From: a virus
Direction: 5' to 3' (one strand)
Length of the DNA stretch: 23,431 nucleotides
Virus record (IMG/VR): IMGVR_UViG_3300005577_000087
Coordinates: 1-23,431 of that record
Made by a program: the position numbers and the translations under genes
Shown: one piece after another, positions 1-7,783 of the stretch
Layout: the number at the start of each line of letters is the position of its first letter
Numbering within the stretch: the stretch's first letter is position 1
The notes under the pieces: model-generated
What the model was told of the DNA's origin: nothing
The model's input: the letters and a program-made list of their open reading frames with translations, nothing else
The model's database searches: none

Positions 1-90
1 CGGAAGCAGCACGAGCGCGATGAACTTCAGCGTGTCGTACCACTTGTTGCTGAGCAGGTGATCCTGCGCCGGCTTGGTGGGCTCAGTCAT
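1..90 (-). CDS. Phage holin, N-terminal part (cut by window edge)
   Basis: Only the first 30 codons are in the window. The product begins MTEPTKPAQDHLLSNKWYDT, followed by LKFIALVLLP, which is the start of a hydrophobic segment. A short polar N-terminus, then LLSNKxYDxLKxxAL and a membrane helix is the pattern of a large family of small actinophage holins, which form the inner-membrane lesion that releases or activates the endolysin. The ATG at 90-88 overlaps the TGA of the preceding gene (ATGA), and AGGAG sits about 6 bases upstream, so it is translationally coupled. It is the last visible gene of the lysis/membrane cassette. The holin call rests on family resemblance and position, since most of the protein is outside the window. 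Confidence 0.7.
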   Translation of the reverse strand, partial: MTEPTKPAQDHLLSNKWYDTLKFIALVLLP

Positions 91-416
91 TTTGTTCTCC
101 TTAGTTTTCGGTGGCTCTTATAGTTTGCGCCGATCATCACTGCCGTCATCAGCGCACTGGCGATGGCGATGAAGGTAAAACAGATCACGTCTACCCAGAA
201 CTGAATCAAGATGTTCTTGGGTCGCCAGTAGGCGAATAGACATGACACGTCCAGGGCGACTGCCAATGATATCGCATACGTCATCAAAACTCGCCCAATC
301 AATGACCGACGCCAAGGAAAGAACGAGTAGACGAACGGAAACGACGTTGCACTGACAGCCGCCACAATCAGGACAGCGCGCAGAATTTGGATGAGGGTGT
401 GAATATCATGCGTCAT
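87..416 (-). CDS. Small integral membrane protein of the lysis cassette
   Basis: A 109-residue protein with three hydrophobic stretches: about residues 8-30 (ILRAVLIVAAVSATSFPFVY), 44-63 (LMTYAISLAVALDVSCLFAY) and 73-95 (FWVDVICFTFIAIASALMTA). A basic tail follows (KSHRKLRRTK), which by the positive-inside rule would be cytoplasmic. I recognise the general type, small membrane proteins found beside holins in actinophages, but know of no proven function. It could be a second holin, an antiholin or a spanin-like accessory. Its ATG overlaps the stop of the upstream gene (ATGA at 413-416) and its stop overlaps the holin start, so three genes form one coupled unit. Confidence 0.7.
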   Translation of the reverse strand: MTHDIHTLIQILRAVLIVAAVSATSFPFVYSFFPWRRSLIGRVLMTYAISLAVALDVSCLFAYWRPKNILIQFWVDVICFTFIAIASALMTAVMIGANYKSHRKLRRTK

Positions 417-619
417 TGCGCGTCTCTTTCTGGGGGATGTCCTCGCATGATGGTGTAAATATCGCTCGCGAAGTGGTTCCTTTCACGAGTACGCTTGAGC
501 TTCCCCGCAACTTCGTACACCTCGATGTTGCGAGCCTGAGTACGGGCGAGATTCTCCTCAGCATCGCGGAGAGCCTCACGTGATTCGCCGTTCGTCCTAC
601 GCATCCATGGCAGACGCAT
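413..619 (-). CDS. Small charged helical protein of the lysis cassette
   Basis: A 68-residue soluble, strongly charged and predicted helical protein. Its middle runs ALRDAEENLARTQARN and its later part has ERNHFASDIYTIM. Short proteins with an ERNHFA-like motif are common just upstream of phage membrane/holin genes in actinophages, but their role is unknown to me. The frame stays open upstream to 814, inside the preceding membrane-protein gene. I chose the ATG at 619 because AGGGGA lies about 7 bases before it. A second ATG at 604 is possible but has a poorer ribosome site. The gene overlaps the previous stop (597) by 23 bases and the next start by 4. Confidence 0.65.
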   Translation of the reverse strand: MRLPWMRRTNGESREALRDAEENLARTQARNIEVYEVAGKLKRTRERNHFASDIYTIMRGHPPERDAQ

Positions 620-896
620 CTGCGTCCCCTGATTCGCGGATCTTGGCGCTCGCTTTGCCCATGGCGAGAATAAAATCGTGCGTAGTTTTTGCCAGCTCCA
701 GAAGCTCATTGGTCTGAGCATCAGCGATTCCACGGGCAGTGCGTTCGGCTTCATAGGCTTTTCTCCACCGTTCTGCTTCGTCCGTTTTGTCTTTAAGGAC
801 TCGTCGAGGTACAAGCATGCCCGTCAGAATCATCAAGACGACCAATGCCAGAAGTGCCCCTGTTGAGAGATCAGATAACGCAATATCACCAAGCAT
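597..896 (-). CDS. One-TM holin-like membrane protein with helical tail
   Basis: A 99-residue protein. Residues 12-28 form a single hydrophobic segment (GALLALVVLMILTGMLV) followed by basic PRRVLKDK. The rest is a charged, probably coiled-coil helix (DEAERWRKAYEAERTARG). One N-terminal TM with a cytoplasmic helical tail is typical of small phage membrane proteins near lysis genes, and some are annotated as holins. An in-frame GTG at 902 exists, but AAGGAG lies directly against it and 5 bases before the ATG at 896, so 896 is the better start. It follows the Gp37-like tail gene (stop at 906) and begins the membrane cassette. A holin or holin partner is plausible but unproven. Confidence 0.65.
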   Translation of the reverse strand: MLGDIALSDLSTGALLALVVLMILTGMLVPRRVLKDKTDEAERWRKAYEAERTARGIADAQTNELLELAKTTHDFILAMGKASAKIRESGDADASAMDA

Positions 897-905
897 GGGC
901 ACTCC

Positions 906-2012
906 TTAAGCGACGACTGACAAGGTTGGATAGGCCTTCTTTCCCGAAACGTCCACAGAACGAACGTATTCGATGACACGAGCAGCCTGCGCAACATCGT
1001 CGTCGGCACGCAACTCGATGATGTCTCCCAAGTTGTAGTGGGTTCCGTAAACGTACTTGAGTTGTGGAACCAGCTGTCCGTCAGTCATGTGGACGTAGTT
1101 GTTGTTGGCCAAGGCATCGACAGCCTTCTGATTCAAGATGTTCGTCAAATCCGTGGCTGTGTAGTCCGTTGCGTTGACGTCCGTAGCCTCTACCATCATG
1201 GTCCGGCGTTTGAAGCCGACATCGGTAGGAGTGAACCCGGGGGCATAAGCAACACCCATGCTGCTCTGTGCCGTCATACCGTTTGCAACGGCGTACGCCA
1301 CAGTCTTGTAGCCAGCGATCGACCGAAGTTTGTTGGCATCGGTGAACGAATCCATCGCTTCCGAGAATATAACCGGGTCGTTCGTGGACTGGCTGGTCGT
1401 GCGATCCAAACCCTTGTAGGTCTGGAAGAGAAGCGGAGCAGTTCCCGCAAATATGTCCGTGCAGCGAAGCCAGAACCCGACGTTGTCCAAATCGGCGACT
1501 GCTTTGACCGCGTCATAGACGTTTCCGTTCTGAACAGCGACGGTGATGCTGGTACCACCAGCTGGAGTCCCAATCGTCAGATTAGGAATCAACTCCAACG
1601 TGCCTGCTGTACCAGCGAGAACCGCAGTGGTAGACATCGCACCACCAGGCGTGCACATTTGTGACACAATCGCGCTGGCAATTGCAGCTGCAGATCCAGT
1701 GAGCATGAAACTATCACTGTCGGTATGCCAGGTGAAACGACACATTCGCTGCGTGAGGAATCCCGTGAGGGTTTGCCCCGTAGCTTTCGTTACCTTCTTC
1801 TCGGTGTCGATCGTATCGATCAACATGATGTCGTCGGAATCGGGTGTGTAGAGGAACGTGCCTTCGCTGATCAGTTTCGAATTCGGACTGCCGTCAGGAT
1901 ATGTGAGCGTCACGTCTCCTGCGGCGTTGTATCGCTCTGTCCAAATCACCGAAGTGAACTCGTCGATGGGGCTTTCTTTTACGAAGGTGTCGTCTAGAGT
2001 GTAAATATCCAC
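906..2012 (-). CDS. Gp37-like minor tail protein (tail hub/baseplate)
   Basis: A 368-residue protein starting MDIYTLDDTFVKESPIDEF and resembling the Siphovirus ReqiPepy6 Gp37-like family, which follows the distal tail protein in many actinophages. It is the likely counterpart of the tail-associated lysin (Tal) or hub that caps the tail below Dit. Supporting features are the N-terminal 'YNAAGDVTLTYPDG' and 'GTFLYTPDSDD' segments (beta-rich, as in hub domains) and a C-terminal segment with 'YGTHYNLGDIIELRAD', typical of hub proteins. No peptidase or glycosidase motif is visible. The start is GTG at 2012-2010, overlapping the TAG of Dit by one base, with GGAGG about 7 bases upstream inside the last codons of Dit. 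It probably acts at the tail tip. Confidence 0.8.
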   Translation of the reverse strand: MDIYTLDDTFVKESPIDEFTSVIWTERYNAAGDVTLTYPDGSPNSKLISEGTFLYTPDSDDIMLIDTIDTEKKVTKATGQTLTGFLTQRMCRFTWHTDSDSFMLTGSAAAIASAIVSQMCTPGGAMSTTAVLAGTAGTLELIPNLTIGTPAGGTSITVAVQNGNVYDAVKAVADLDNVGFWLRCTDIFAGTAPLLFQTYKGLDRTTSQSTNDPVIFSEAMDSFTDANKLRSIAGYKTVAYAVANGMTAQSSMGVAYAPGFTPTDVGFKRRTMMVEATDVNATDYTATDLTNILNQKAVDALANNNYVHMTDGQLVPQLKYVYGTHYNLGDIIELRADDDVAQAARVIEYVRSVDVSGKKAYPTLSVVA

Positions 2013-2869
2013 TAAAGACCTCCGTATCTAGCGATGTACGTCATCGACCAATCTTGCCCCGGATCCGCAGCTAGGACTTGGAATTCGTTGATGCCCTCGT
2101 CCAACGTCGGCCAGTTACTGCCGTCAGCCAACTTGCCTAGCAGACTTGAGCTGCTGCCCGACGGAAGAGGGATCTCGTCGATGTACTTGTCGCCCTGCGA
2201 CGTGCCAAATTCGAGCGAATGTGTGCTGTCGACCGTCGTACCAGTGACGATCAGAATGGTGATGTCGGGGTTAGTGTTGACGAGGCGGACCTCGCCTGTG
2301 GCACTTGGGTTGGCGGTGTTGGCCGCAACACGCAAGACGAAACCAGCAGGCAAAGTCCCCTCGTAGTCGATGCTGGTGAAGCTGTTACTGCCGAACGCGA
2401 GTGTCGTGCCTTGTATGTTCGAAGGTTGCGTAGCAACGAACGCTGCGTCAGGACAGATGATGGAGACCTGGTACTCAGCATCTTTATCCCACAAATTCGG
2501 CTCGCAGGATTCCACATACCCTGTGATCTCCACTTGAGCCATATGCGTACTTGTGAACCGAAGCGTCACTTCGTTCTTCGGCATGAAGTAGCGATATAGA
2601 ACCTGGCGAAGTTGTTCGATCGTCTGACTCGACCAGTCTGGATTCAGAAGGAGTGTCAGTACAATGTTGCGCTTGCCTGTGTTGCTTCCGTTGTAGAACT
2701 CGCCGTCGACCGATCCATACTGATCTGTGTTGACCGTCGCATTGACGGGCCCCAAGCCATCGATTTTCTTGATCTGGATCGGATCTGTTTCCTCGGTCCC
2801 ATCCGTGACCGGAAGAGGCGAGTTGGTTACTCGAGGCGTGAACACTTCCAATTGAGTAATCAACTGCAT
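2012..2869 (-). CDS. Distal tail protein (Dit) / siphovirus tail component
   Basis: A 285-residue protein directly after the tape measure. That position and the length fit the distal tail (Dit) family, hexameric rings joining the tail tube to the tip. The N-terminal part has ITQLEVFTPRVTNSPLPVTD and 'IQIKKIDGLGPVNATV', the usual beta-strand opening of these proteins. The middle part ('IVLTLLLNPDWSSQTIEQLR', then 'RYFMPKNEVTLRF') is the typical belt domain with an R-Y-x3-K turn. The C-terminal half is beta-rich, consistent with a galectin-like extension. The start is ATG at 2869, with AGAAGGG just upstream and 14 bases between it and the tape-measure stop. The last codons (YGGL) double as the ribosome site for the next gene. 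Confidence 0.85.
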   Translation of the reverse strand: MQLITQLEVFTPRVTNSPLPVTDGTEETDPIQIKKIDGLGPVNATVNTDQYGSVDGEFYNGSNTGKRNIVLTLLLNPDWSSQTIEQLRQVLYRYFMPKNEVTLRFTSTHMAQVEITGYVESCEPNLWDKDAEYQVSIICPDAAFVATQPSNIQGTTLAFGSNSFTSIDYEGTLPAGFVLRVAANTANPSATGEVRLVNTNPDITILIVTGTTVDSTHSLEFGTSQGDKYIDEIPLPSGSSSSLLGKLADGSNWPTLDEGINEFQVLAADPGQDWSMTYIARYGGL

Positions 2870-2883
2870 GACCCTTCTATGAC

Positions 2884-5800
2884 TTAGAGACCAAGTGCAG
2901 ATTTGGCTTGGCTCAGCTGGTTCTTCGTCCGACGATAGATCTCGACTTCGGACAAAGATTCGGGCGAAGTGTTGTATTGCTTGAACGTGATGTCACGAAC
3001 GCCGGCCATCGGGTTGACCTGATCCGCGGTTGCGGCAGCCTCTTGCGTCTGCGAAATGGAGCTCGCCTGGGCAAGACCCGTCGATGGGTTAATGGGCGGC
3101 GGAATCATCATCGCACCAATCTTCGACGCATCGCTTTGGACCTTGGACAGGTCAAGCACGGGCGTGATGACGGGCTGGACATTGATAACGCCGTTGATGG
3201 CGTCCGGAACGGAGCCGATCGTCGACTTGATGTTCTCGAGCGCACTCTTGGTAACCTTCGCCAAATTGTCGTCGATGAAGTGTTGACCGTTCTTGACACC
3301 GAAACCGATACCCTCAGAAATCGGCTCACCGATCTCCTTGGCGAACAGCTTCGAAGGCGAGTTGATGTGCAGGACGCCGGCAACTTTACTCAGCGCACCC
3401 TTGGCCGCACCAACCAACGAAGTACCGATCTTCCAGGCGCTTTGACCAATGCCCTTGACGATGCCTTCGATGATGTCGACACCGATCTGAACACACTTCT
3501 CGATGATCTGTGGCTCGTAAACCTTGATGGCTTGATCGAGACCATCGAGGAAGTCCAGAATGGCTTGGCCGGCAGCGAGAACCAGGTTCGTCGACTGCTT
3601 GGCCAGACCCGTGATGAACTTCCCGAGTGCTGCAGCACCAGCGTTGACGATGTTCGTCGCGTTTCTACCCAGTCCGGTAACGAAGTGGATAATCGCGTTT
3701 GCGCCGGCGGTAACTACTCGACTGAGATTGTTACCAACCGCCGTGATGAACGTCGTGATGATGCTGAAGACCTGGTTCGTGACCTTGGTGATGTTATTCG
3801 CAATTCCCTTGAGGAACTGCGTGAGAACACCCAAACCCGCCGCGACAATAGACGGCGCTTTCTTCGCCAGAGCATCCAGGAACTTCACGACAATGTCGGC
3901 GACCTGGTTGGTGACATTGACGATGTTGTTCTTGATGCCCGACAGCAAATCGGTCAGAAGCTGGAGACCAGCCGCTACCACATCTGGAGCATTGTCGGTC
4001 AGGAACTTGAGGAAGGCCTGCAGAACCGCACCAAGTGCGTCCGCAACCTGCGGCGCATCCAGAATGATCGCAGCGGCAATCGAAGCGATGATGGTGCTGA
4101 ACGCGGCAACGATCGAAGGACCGTTATCGCCGATGACCTTGAGGATGTTGATGAATCCCTCGGCGAACGCTTCTGCGATGCTGGGGATTTCCTCGACTAT
4201 GGCTTGGATGGCCAGAATCAGGACAGCAATGCCCTTGGCTCCGAGATCTCCCAGGACACCGAGACCAGCAGCCAGAGCGGCCACACCCGTCCCAGCGAGG
4301 AGAACGCCTGTACCCAACGCCACAGCTGCGACAGCCATGGCAGCGAGACCCAGTGAGGCACCTTCTGCCAAATATCCCGCGGCGACAAGTAGGCCCAAAG
4401 CGACCGCAGTCGTTCCTAGACCCTTAGCAAGGTTTCCCCAGCTCTCGTTACCGAGTTTGTCGATTACCGGTACCAGAATTGCCAGAGCACCCGAGACGGT
4501 GAGCAAAGCTGCTGCACCTGGGAGAGCTCCACGCATGAGGAACATCGCACCGGCGAGGACACCTAGCGATACGGCAATGGAACCGAGACCCTTACCGAGT
4601 GTTCCGAACGAGAGGCTCGCCATCGCGACGATAGCCTTCTGAATCAGCTGTAGAGCACCAGCCACGATGATGAGCCCTGCAGCTTGCACTGCTAGGCCCT
4701 TGGGCATCACACGCATGCCGGCAGCGATTGCTACCAACGCGAGAGCAACTCCACCCAACCCCCGACCGAGTTGTTTCCAGTCAAGCTTGGAGAAGTCGTT
4801 GACTGCGAAATATAGCGCGTTCAGTGCGCCGGCAAGAAGCACGAGAGCAGCCGCTTGAGCGACCATACCCTTCGGCATCACTCGCATAGCAACTGCGATG
4901 GCCAACAGCGCTGTAACAACGCCGATGAGACCCTTGATCAGATCTCCCCAACTCATCAGGGAGAACAGCTTGACTGCGCCAGCCAGAATGTTCATAGCTA
5001 CCGCAATTGCCATAATTCCGACACCCGCGGAAATCATACTCCCGGAGTTTTTCGAAATTATGAGAGTTGCTGCTGATATGCCAGCCAGCAGCACACTGAC
5101 TCCAGTCAACCCCTTCTTGAGCTCGTCCCAGCTCATACTCGCCATGACCTTTACGGCCGCAGCAAGGATCAGAATGGACGTAGCCAAGAGATTGAGCGAA
5201 GCTGCCGCCAGTGGAAGCTTGACGAATCCCGCTCCACTAGTGACCTTGGTCAAGACAGCCATGGCTCCGAGGAGTTCCCCGAATCCGACAGCCATCGCCT
5301 TGAGTGACTTGGTGAGTGCCTCGGAATTGACCAGCGACAAGGCCACCACAGACGCTGTGAGAAGCGCAATGGCACCCGCGATGAGCAACAGAGACTTGGC
5401 CTTGATCTGGGTTTGCATGGCCTTCAAAGACCCCGTCAAGGTTTCGAAGGTCTCCCCGATCTTGCCAAATATGCCCTTTCCGATGTCGATGTTGATGCCA
5501 CCGGAGAGGAATTTCTTCACCAGGAGCAGAATGCCCCCGAGAAGAGCGGTGTTGATGACGTCTAGAACGTGGTTGAAGTCGCCGTTCTTCATGGCGTTGG
5601 CAATGTTCTGCCCAAGTGCCCCAAACAGCGCAACTACGCCGTCCAAAGCCGGCTTTACTTCTTGTGCCAGCTCCTTGACGAATCCACTGATACCACTGCC
5701 CAGGTTCGAGAGCAGTTCCTTAAGCGGCTCGAGGCGTTGCTGCACTCGATCGAGCGTTCCGGTAACACCGTCCGCATCCTTCTTGCGGAATCCGGAGAAC

Positions 5801-7392
5801 AACGCCGCAATCGCGGACCCAATTGCCTTGAGTGCGATAATCGGCTCGGCAGCGAAGAACGCAACCTTGTTGAACCAGATCTCGAGCGCATCGCCCTTCT
5901 TGAGCGCCTGATCGAGAGCCACAAGCCAATCGGAGACGGGCTTGATCAACTTGAAGAAGCCACCACCCACCCCGGAAAACTGGGCGAGAAGACTACCGAA
6001 GACAGTTACGATGCCCTTGACTACTTGACGACCGATATCGATGGCTGCGAACACGCCAGCGAATACCGTTTTGATTCCCTGCAGAGTTGCCTTGCTGGGA
6101 ACCAACATCTTCATCAAGTTGTCGAACTGCGTCGAGAACCGAAGCAGGTCTTGCGCCGTCTTCGGTGGGAAGATCTCTCGGAACCCAGCCTTAACGGCAC
6201 CAAGTACTGCACCCAAAGCATGAATACCTTGAGTGAAGCCGTCGATGACCTTGGTGCGAGCGCCGAGCTTGGACGCGGCATTGAGCAGATCCGCCAAGTG
6301 GTTGACAGGACCAGTCAGGGCTTTCTCGGCGGCGTTGTGGACCTTGGTGAACAGATCCGTCGCCTGGTTGATGTCGCCAAATATAGCTTTGAAGACGTTG
6401 GCCCACGCGGAAGCGACTTCTTCCTTCAGAGCATCAGTCAGCTGACTGATGGTCTTGATCTTGGTGGCAGCACCAACAGCAGTTTTGCCGAGCTTGAGGA
6501 TCGATTGGGCCTCTTGATCGGTGAAGCCCATAGCCTTGAGCTGTGCAGCACTCAGATCTCCCGTGAACTGCGACAGAGTCTCAGTCAGGATCTTGGAAGT
6601 GATCCAGCCCTCTTGCAGCGACTCGCGGAAGCTGCCGTCCTTCTTGATCATCTTGTCGACAGCGACGCCGTGTGCCTCGGCTGTCTTGATCAAAGCGTTC
6701 TGAAAGACCTTGCCGCCCAGTCCGGCATTGACCACCGAGTTCCAGTCCTGCAACTTGACCGAGCCAGCAGCGATAGCCTGCGACAGCTGGTACATCGCCG
6801 TCGAGGCTTGATCCGCGCTCGAGCCCGAAAGAGCTGCCAGGTTGGAAATACCCTTGATCGAGGAGACCGAGGTCTTCAGATCCACGCCGGCCGCAGTGAA
6901 CGTACCGATGTTCTTCGCCATGTCGGCGAAACTGAACACTGTCTGGTTGGCGTACGTGTTCAGCTGGTCCAAGTACTTAGTGACCGTCTGAAGAGTTGTG
7001 CCGCTACCGGAGGTATTGGCGAGAATGGTCTGAACTGCGTTGATCTGAGTCGTGTAGTTCTGGAGACCAGCCTTGATGGGGTCAATCGTGAAGGCTGAAA
7101 CGACTCGTTCGCCGGCGAGGACTGCCTGGTGAACTACAGTGGCGAAAGCAATGAGACCGGCAGTCTTCCAAGCATTGAAGTGGCCGCTGGACTTGTCAAC
7201 TTCGCTATTGACGTTGCCCATGCTGAACTTGTTAGCAGAAGCCTGAACCTCGTCGAGGCCGTTCTTCTTGGATATGCCGAAGTTGACAGCATCCTTGAGC
7301 TTCTGCAGCATACCCAGAGCAACCGAAGCTGCTTGTGTGAAGCCCCGATTTTCTAGCTCCAACTGGATTACGCGATCTTCAACAGTCGCCAT
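2884..7392 (-). CDS. Tape measure protein
   Basis: A 1502-residue protein, by far the longest gene here and located between the tail proteins and Dit, as expected for the protein that sets tail length and is threaded through the tube lumen. At about 1.5 angstrom per residue it predicts a tail near 225 nm. Residues about 690-1045 are tandem hydrophobic repeats, and residues about 1130-1290 are a second repeat family. The tail end carries INSPSKLFAKEIGEPI (about residues 1337-1352), a motif widely conserved near tape-measure C-termini. No lysozyme, peptidase or zinc motif is visible. The start is ATG at 7392, overlapping the preceding TAA (TAATG). Only a weak purine stretch precedes it, so translation is probably coupled to the gp10-like gene. 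Confidence 0.95.
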   Translation of the reverse strand: MATVEDRVIQLELENRGFTQAASVALGMLQKLKDAVNFGISKKNGLDEVQASANKFSMGNVNSEVDKSSGHFNAWKTAGLIAFATVVHQAVLAGERVVSAFTIDPIKAGLQNYTTQINAVQTILANTSGSGTTLQTVTKYLDQLNTYANQTVFSFADMAKNIGTFTAAGVDLKTSVSSIKGISNLAALSGSSADQASTAMYQLSQAIAAGSVKLQDWNSVVNAGLGGKVFQNALIKTAEAHGVAVDKMIKKDGSFRESLQEGWITSKILTETLSQFTGDLSAAQLKAMGFTDQEAQSILKLGKTAVGAATKIKTISQLTDALKEEVASAWANVFKAIFGDINQATDLFTKVHNAAEKALTGPVNHLADLLNAASKLGARTKVIDGFTQGIHALGAVLGAVKAGFREIFPPKTAQDLLRFSTQFDNLMKMLVPSKATLQGIKTVFAGVFAAIDIGRQVVKGIVTVFGSLLAQFSGVGGGFFKLIKPVSDWLVALDQALKKGDALEIWFNKVAFFAAEPIIALKAIGSAIAALFSGFRKKDADGVTGTLDRVQQRLEPLKELLSNLGSGISGFVKELAQEVKPALDGVVALFGALGQNIANAMKNGDFNHVLDVINTALLGGILLLVKKFLSGGINIDIGKGIFGKIGETFETLTGSLKAMQTQIKAKSLLLIAGAIALLTASVVALSLVNSEALTKSLKAMAVGFGELLGAMAVLTKVTSGAGFVKLPLAAASLNLLATSILILAAAVKVMASMSWDELKKGLTGVSVLLAGISAATLIISKNSGSMISAGVGIMAIAVAMNILAGAVKLFSLMSWGDLIKGLIGVVTALLAIAVAMRVMPKGMVAQAAALVLLAGALNALYFAVNDFSKLDWKQLGRGLGGVALALVAIAAGMRVMPKGLAVQAAGLIIVAGALQLIQKAIVAMASLSFGTLGKGLGSIAVSLGVLAGAMFLMRGALPGAAALLTVSGALAILVPVIDKLGNESWGNLAKGLGTTAVALGLLVAAGYLAEGASLGLAAMAVAAVALGTGVLLAGTGVAALAAGLGVLGDLGAKGIAVLILAIQAIVEEIPSIAEAFAEGFINILKVIGDNGPSIVAAFSTIIASIAAAIILDAPQVADALGAVLQAFLKFLTDNAPDVVAAGLQLLTDLLSGIKNNIVNVTNQVADIVVKFLDALAKKAPSIVAAGLGVLTQFLKGIANNITKVTNQVFSIITTFITAVGNNLSRVVTAGANAIIHFVTGLGRNATNIVNAGAAALGKFITGLAKQSTNLVLAAGQAILDFLDGLDQAIKVYEPQIIEKCVQIGVDIIEGIVKGIGQSAWKIGTSLVGAAKGALSKVAGVLHINSPSKLFAKEIGEPISEGIGFGVKNGQHFIDDNLAKVTKSALENIKSTIGSVPDAINGVINVQPVITPVLDLSKVQSDASKIGAMMIPPPINPSTGLAQASSISQTQEAAATADQVNPMAGVRDITFKQYNTSPESLSEVEIYRRTKNQLSQAKSALGL
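3525..4000 (-). repeat. Second repeat family in the tape measure C-terminal half
   Basis: Residues about 1130-1290 hold five diverged blocks of about 22 residues with the pattern (V/I)-V-x-A-G-x-x-x-(L/I)-x-x-(F/L)-(L/V)-x-G-(I/L). Examples are DVVAAGLQLLTDLLSGI, SIVAAGLGVLTQFLKGI, RVVTAGANAIIHFVTGL, NIVNAGAAALGKFITGL and NLVLAAGQAILDFLDGL. The linkers differ in length. These amphipathic helices are unlike the upstream hydrophobic repeats, so the protein has two independent repeat systems. Confidence 0.65.
4390..5330 (-). repeat. Tandem ~57-residue hydrophobic repeats in the tape measure
   Basis: At least five in-frame units share the pattern (S/D)W-x-x-L-x-(K/R)-G-L-x-G followed by a hydrophobic, Ala/Leu/Val-rich helix, often with RVMPKG and AGAL. 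The aromatic residue opening each unit falls at residues 755 (SWDELKKGL), 815 (SWGDLIKGL), 872 (DWKQLGRGL), 929 (SFGTLGKGL) and 985 (SWGNLAKGL). The spacing is 60, 57, 57 and 56 residues. A more degenerate unit (SEALTKSLKAM) precedes them. Such repeats are a common way for tape measures to change tail length by unit duplication, and the hydrophobic helices may insert into the host membrane. Confidence 0.75.
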
Positions 7393-7769
7393 TACTTATT
7401 CACCGCCTTCCACACTTCGTCGGCTATTTGCTGGAACAGTGGTCTGATCACGGGGTTGATGTAGTCTCTCCCTTGTACGAAACCGCCGGTACCGGTCCCG
7501 TGTCCGTATTGGATCAGGATGGCAATCGGTCGCCCATCTACCACGTGCGAGTTGTGAAATATGATTGCGTGATGGCCGTGCTTATGCACGATCTCGTAGT
7601 ACCACGAGTGCGCAGTCTCCCCGGTATCCGTGGGAGTAGCACTGGCCAACAACGCAACACCTTTTGCGCCATACTCATCGAGTATTTTGAAGGCTTCCTC
7701 ATCTTTTATTCTGCGCAGGAAGGCTTCCGTCTTGTTGAAGGAGCCTTTGGACTTAAATATGATCGCCAT
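7392..7769 (-). CDS. HK97 gp10-like neck/tail-completion family protein
   Basis: A 125-residue protein with the HK97 gp10-like signature: 'SATPTDTGETAHSWYYEI' at about residues 43-60, then 'IIFHNSHVVDGRPIAILIQY' and GHGTGTGGFVQGRDYINP. Members normally sit in the head-tail joining cluster between the head-closure and tail-terminator genes and help complete the neck or tail. Here the gene is displaced, lying between the polyglycine tail gene and the tape measure, about 4.6 kb from the other neck genes. The start is ATG at 7769 with TTAGGAGGAG upstream. Its TAA overlaps the tape-measure ATG (TAATG). Family assignment is firm from the motifs, but the exact structural position in this virion is inferred. 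Confidence 0.8.
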   Translation of the reverse strand: MAIIFKSKGSFNKTEAFLRRIKDEEAFKILDEYGAKGVALLASATPTDTGETAHSWYYEIVHKHGHHAIIFHNSHVVDGRPIAILIQYGHGTGTGGFVQGRDYINPVIRPLFQQIADEVWKAVNK

Positions 7770-7783
7770 TGACTCCTCCTAAC

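Noticed and set aside
2908-7098. Several long plus-strand open frames opposite the tape measure (482, 360, 337 and 509 codons)
   Set aside because: They lie fully inside the tape measure gene, have repetitive Arg/Asp/Leu or Ala/Thr/Pro content mirroring its codons, and have no domain signatures. Late genes here all run the other way.
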